Under the pieces are notes generated by a model. The model was not told the DNA's origin and ran no database searches. It was given only the letters and a program-made list of their open reading frames with translations. A DNA stretch of 64,000 bases from assembly GCA_034359265.1 (NCBI GenBank), contig CP136892.1:8914501-8978500 (forward strand). Reading direction: 5' to 3'. This DNA comes from Canna indica (Eukaryota; Streptophyta; Magnoliopsida; Zingiberales; Cannaceae). Below, piece after piece: positions 60,104-64,000 of the stretch (position 1 is its first letter; every line of letters begins with the position of its first letter). A program made the position numbers and the translations under genes.

Positions 60104-62248
60104 AAGAACTGGTTAATGATATAGAAAGAAAAAAAAGAGAGTAATTTATTTCAGTAATGTGGACCTCAAAGATAAGATCATTTCTTGAGCTGGCAAAAAC
60201 TATCAGAATGCAACAGCTAAGATAATTTTTAAGGGAATGTGTGGAGTTCACATAAACATGTGGGAGAATCCCCACAAGGATTGTTCTTGGGTGGGGTCTT
60301 CATGTCCCATAAGACCCCACTGTTCTTCTTCTTGTCATGTATAGCTCATGCTTATCTCTCATTACTCATAATGGTTATCCTTAGTTTCTTCTTTGATTGC
60401 CTTATCTGCATGACATGATGAGGGTGACACTGGAATGCATGCAGAAACATGGGGCTTTCTTTCCCCTAGATTTTGGGCTAATTAATTAGTTCCAAAATCT
60501 TGCCTACCATTTCATTGTATATATACTCATTTTGTTTGTTAACTTTGATTTTGAGCTGAATTTTAGACAATATAGATGAATTAAGGGAAATTAAATTAGA
60601 ATCATTAATTCATAGATTAAATTAATTTAGAAAAATATATAAAATATGATTAGATCCAATTTGGAATATTTAAAAAATCAATTTGCCTCAATTATAAATA
60701 TCCCACTTTAGTCCAAATTTTTGTTTTAATTTGTCCAAGATTTATAAAATTTTAAAATGAACAAGAACTATCACATGGTCTGCATAATGATTGACATGAA
60801 AAACTAAATATTTTTTGCTAATTGAGTTGTAAACTCAAGTTCAAAATTTGAGTCTAATTTAAATTTATTTCATATTGAATTTAGATTTTTCTGACATATT
60901 TTATCATATGTGGACTAGTTATGAGATCATTTGTCTAAATTTTAGGTCATATTCTGAAATTTAAGAAATTGAATCAAACAAAAACAAAATTGTTACAAAA
61001 ATTAAAAAAATAAAATAAAATGAGTGAAAATTGAGAGTCTAACTTTCAAAAAGAATCAAATATAAATATGCTAACAAAAATGTAAATGGAACTGAAAGCA
61101 CCAAAATGGAGTAAACATATTAGATATAACTCAAATGATATCATCTGGATTCTGGACTTGATCTAACCCAAACAAACCATCATATGAATTCAATCCAGCC
61201 CATGTAATATGAACTCAAGTCCATATGAACCCAAACCAAAGCCTAAACCCAATTTCCAAATTACACAAAATTAACCCAATTACAGCAGCCAACTAAACCC
61301 TAATCTGGCATAAAAATTCAAGAAAAATTCGGATCTTGGGTCGGTTTCTATGTTTTGTTTAAAATCTGATCTAAAATTAAATTTGATCAAAAAATAAAGC
61401 CCTAATAGATTTAAAATACATTCTTATTCTAAATTATTTGCACGTAATGTCTCCCGCCTCTCTTAGGACCACCTCATGTAAGACTAATATTGCCTATGAG
61501 GAAGCATAACGAGATATTAGGATACAATAATAGAACCTAGATAATAAGCACAAATGAATAAGTAATTTGTAGTGGAAAGTAAAGCTCAATAAATCATACA
61601 ACAACAATATAATTTTAAGTTTAAAGCTCAATAAATCATACAACATCAATGAAAGTTTAAGTAGTCTAAGTGTTATAATAAAATGCCCAAAAGTCCAATG
61701 AAAGTGCATAAATCTAGAAGTATCAAACACCAAGATAATTATCGAAGTTCAAATGCCAATAACCACTATAATAGTTGTAACTCTATCAACTCTAGCCATT
61801 TACTTCAACCCAACTTCCAATCCTCTGCACCTGTGCATAAAAATGTCAATGAAATGTTGAGTAGGACTTTATCAAGGTGTCAAGCTAGCACTAGATTAAT
61901 AACTCAATATGTCATGGTTATGTATAATGCATGTCGACCTACTAGCTTCTAACTCTATTACTACTATGATGCTTCAAAGGTAACATTGTTTAAGAAATTT
62001 GAAGAGATGAACTCCACATGTTGTCTACTAGGTCTCAAATACTAAGTTATAACACTAGCACTATAACTCCATGATGCATCAGGAGACATGTTATAATATA
62101 TAAACTCTATTTTATGAAATCTTTTATACTTCTACAAATCAAGAGCGGAAGTGGACAATAGCTAAGTGTCCCCCCTACACTCTCATGTTCACGAATATGG
62201 TCCTCCTTGTCTGCTCATATAAGGAGAATGATTATTCTAAGATAGCTC
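60104..62248. other. Gene-free AT-rich stretch
   Basis: Frames are short and unlike known proteins on both strands. Apart from low-complexity A/T sequence I see no repeat or RNA gene that I can support here. Confidence 0.5.
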
Positions 62249-62256
62249 GTAAGCAC

Positions 62257-62687
62257 TATGGGTGTAAGTGAGCCGGGCAGCTCATGAGCTACTCGAGATC
62301 GACTCGATGAAAACTCGAACTTGACTCGATCTTATAAAGCTTGAGTCGAGCTTTATATTCGAGCGAGCCGAGCTCGAGCTCGAGCTCGAGCTAAGTAATA
62401 CCGGCTCGAGCGACTCGCGAGCCTAATCGAGCTTCATATATTTATATATAATTATATAAATATTAATGTTTCATATTAGGTCGAGCATAAACCCGAGTCG
62501 AGCTGAGCTTAATCGAGCTTGAACGAGCTCGATCAAGCTTGAGAAAAATAAACGAGCCTAAACAAGCTTAAATAAGCCGAGCTCGAGCCCAGATATTGAA
62601 GATCGATCGAGCTCGACATTTCTTAAACGAGCCGAGCTCGAGCACAAGCAAGCTTGGCTCGATCGGCTCGGCTCGATTACACCCATA
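62257..62687. mobile_element. hAT-type MITE (GAGCTCGAG family), 431 bp, with gtaagcac target duplication
   Basis: Perfect inverted ends tatgggtgtaa / ttacacccata and a perfect 8-bp duplication gtaagcac at 62249-62256 and 62688-62695. The interior is full of gagctcgagctcgagc-like words, giving strong internal self-complementarity, and no ORF. It is the cleanest member of the family in this window. Confidence 0.93.
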
Positions 62688-62695
62688 GTAAGCAC

Positions 62696-63290
62696 TACGT
62701 ATGTGCCCCCGGGCCACAACGTATCATTGGTGCATTGGTGTCCCCACCCAAGAACTCCCTAGGGTTCAATAGGCTGCAAAGTGTCCCTACCCAATAGCCC
62801 AAAGGTTGAGGATTGTAAATAGATCAGCACTATGATTAACTCAAGTGTTACGTTCACAACCTCTACTAACTCTTAATAACACAATATCGTACTAGCAAAT
62901 CAATTATAGCACATGAATAATATTAACAATTTAAACACTATGCAACACCAATTTTCTATATGCGACATATTCATAATTTACCATATGTGCATAAGAAACC
63001 TAGCATTATTGTAATAATAAATCATGTTGTCATCATGCTATAGCACATGCATTTTTAACACTAACAATGTAAAGGTTAAACATTAATCAAGTATCTATGC
63101 ATATTTTATACAATATAGAATATATGTCATAACACCATGCAAATATATATAACACTAAGATGAATACTACAACTCATGCAGCATGATTCACGATGAGCAT
63201 GTATCGAGAAATATGCAATACATAGCTCCGAGAATATTTTATATAAGGAATAAGTGCTTTCATTTTGAAGAATTTCTGCCTCTTGAGTTC
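62696..63290. other. Non-coding spacer before the terminal LINE
   Basis: A C-rich stretch (about 62700-62800, gtgtccccacccaagaactc) may be LTR debris; the rest is AT-rich. No gene. Confidence 0.45.
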
Positions 63291-63390
63291 CTAAGCGCCT
63301 CTTGAGTGCAGCCTATACGTCGCCTGACGATCGGCTTCCCTTTGGTATCATCCGGCATCATCCCATTGCTTGGGCTCTACTCCTCCGATC

Positions 63391-64000
63391 ATGGATCCTC
63401 CCCAACCATCAGTTCTCTCCTCCCCATCCTCATCACCAACGTCATCCTCTTCCCTCGCCAACACTGCTCCTCCGAACGAAGACACCTTCACCCTCAACTT
63501 GGAAGAAGACCAAACAACGCAATCAAAAAGCTCCCTCTTCTGCTTGGTGGGACGATTATGGATGGATAAAACCCACTCCCTAGCCACCATACAAATGGTG
63601 CTGTCGTCGATCTGGAATCACCCCCATCGAGTTTCGCTGCGAAGAAGTTGCACCCAACACCTTTAAGTTCTATTTCGGTAACAACATTGAATCCAAGAAA
63701 ATACTCCGGAATCAACCGTGGCTATATAAAAATCAGTTACTCGTCATACGTCGATGGGAAAGAGGAAAAGAACTCTCGGACTACGCCTTCCACATGGCCC
63801 CTTTCTGGATACAACTATGGAGCATCCCAAGGCATCTTCGCAATATTCAAACAGGCAGACAGATCTGCAATGCCCTCGGACACACTTAAGCTATAGATCT
63901 CTACTCCGCCTGTAACCCCCAAGGATTCATCCTAAAAGGTAAACTCCTTCTTGATATTTCACAGCCCTTGAGACGCGGCATGCATTTAAATTCAGCCGCC
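63391..64000 (+). pseudogene. L1-type LINE ORF1 (DUF4283), 5' part, runs off the window end
   Basis: ATG at 63391 (MDPPQPSVLSSPSSSPTSSS, a serine/proline-rich start), then TLNLEEDQTTQSKSSLFCLV with GRLWMDKT, the DUF4283 start. A frameshift near 63620 moves the reading to EEVAPNTFKFYFG, KILRNQPWLYKNQLLVIRRW and AFHMAPFWIQLWSIP, and a stop lies within LGHT*AIDLYS (about 63890). It continues as GFILKGKLLLDISQPLRRGM to the window edge. The order is that of plant LINE ORF1/gag-like proteins ahead of a zinc knuckle. The rest lies outside, so its state cannot be judged. Confidence 0.78.

Noticed and set aside
61494..61952. Short frames in the gene-free 3' region
   Set aside because: Low-complexity hydrophobic or Asn/Ser-rich readings from AT-rich DNA; nothing supports translation.

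Overview
This is a plant nuclear window: AT-rich, with spliced GT-AG genes, long introns and dense layers of plant transposable elements (L1-type LINEs, hAT, Ty1/copia and TRIM elements, Tourist-like MITEs, SINEs). The proteins fit a flowering plant. I lean weakly towards a monocot from the host protein, but the sequence does not prove it.

Layout. 1-9.8 kb is a decayed L1-type LINE on the minus strand (reverse transcriptase at 1-2802, endonuclease and ORF1 at 7306-9583). It is split by a 4.5-kb hAT transposon (2803-7304), which itself carries a 296-bp TRIM retrotransposon (4101-4396) and a small hAT MITE (6820-7088). 10-15 kb is gene-free and made of MITEs, a (TA)n tract, GC-rich imperfect tandem repeats and a diverged repeat array. 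15.06-23.87 kb is a nested stack: a large element with long inverted arms, containing a smaller foldback, a second copy of the same hAT family, a 2.76-kb solo LTR inside that hAT, and two further MITEs.

24.3-50.6 kb is the main host gene: a 23-coding-exon BRWD/PHIP-type protein with WD40 repeats, a cryptoTudor-like region and a single C-terminal bromodomain. The exon phases close exactly to 5,244 nt including the stop (1,747 aa). Its long introns hold two Ty1/copia remnants, an Au-SINE-like fragment, a Tourist-like MITE, a non-autonomous hAT and a third large copy of the hAT family (42323-45429, perfect 8-bp target duplication). 52.3-54.5 kb is a second host gene on the minus strand, a seven-exon RING-CH (RINGv) E3 ubiquitin ligase with a DUF3675-like two-helix membrane region (224 aa). 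The two genes converge with about 2.1 kb between their stop codons. 55-64 kb is again repeat territory: a copia LTR remnant, a LINE fragment, a SINE with target duplication, two hAT MITEs, and the 5' part of another LINE ORF1 running off the end.

The two intact genes are recognisable chromatin and ubiquitin genes and I see no operon-like new system. The most novel material is the hAT family. Its three large copies share a subterminal palindrome and encode a transposase with an unusual lysine-rich and acidic C-terminal extension. Because the copies are paralogous they serve as empty-site controls, so the nested insertions can be read directly.
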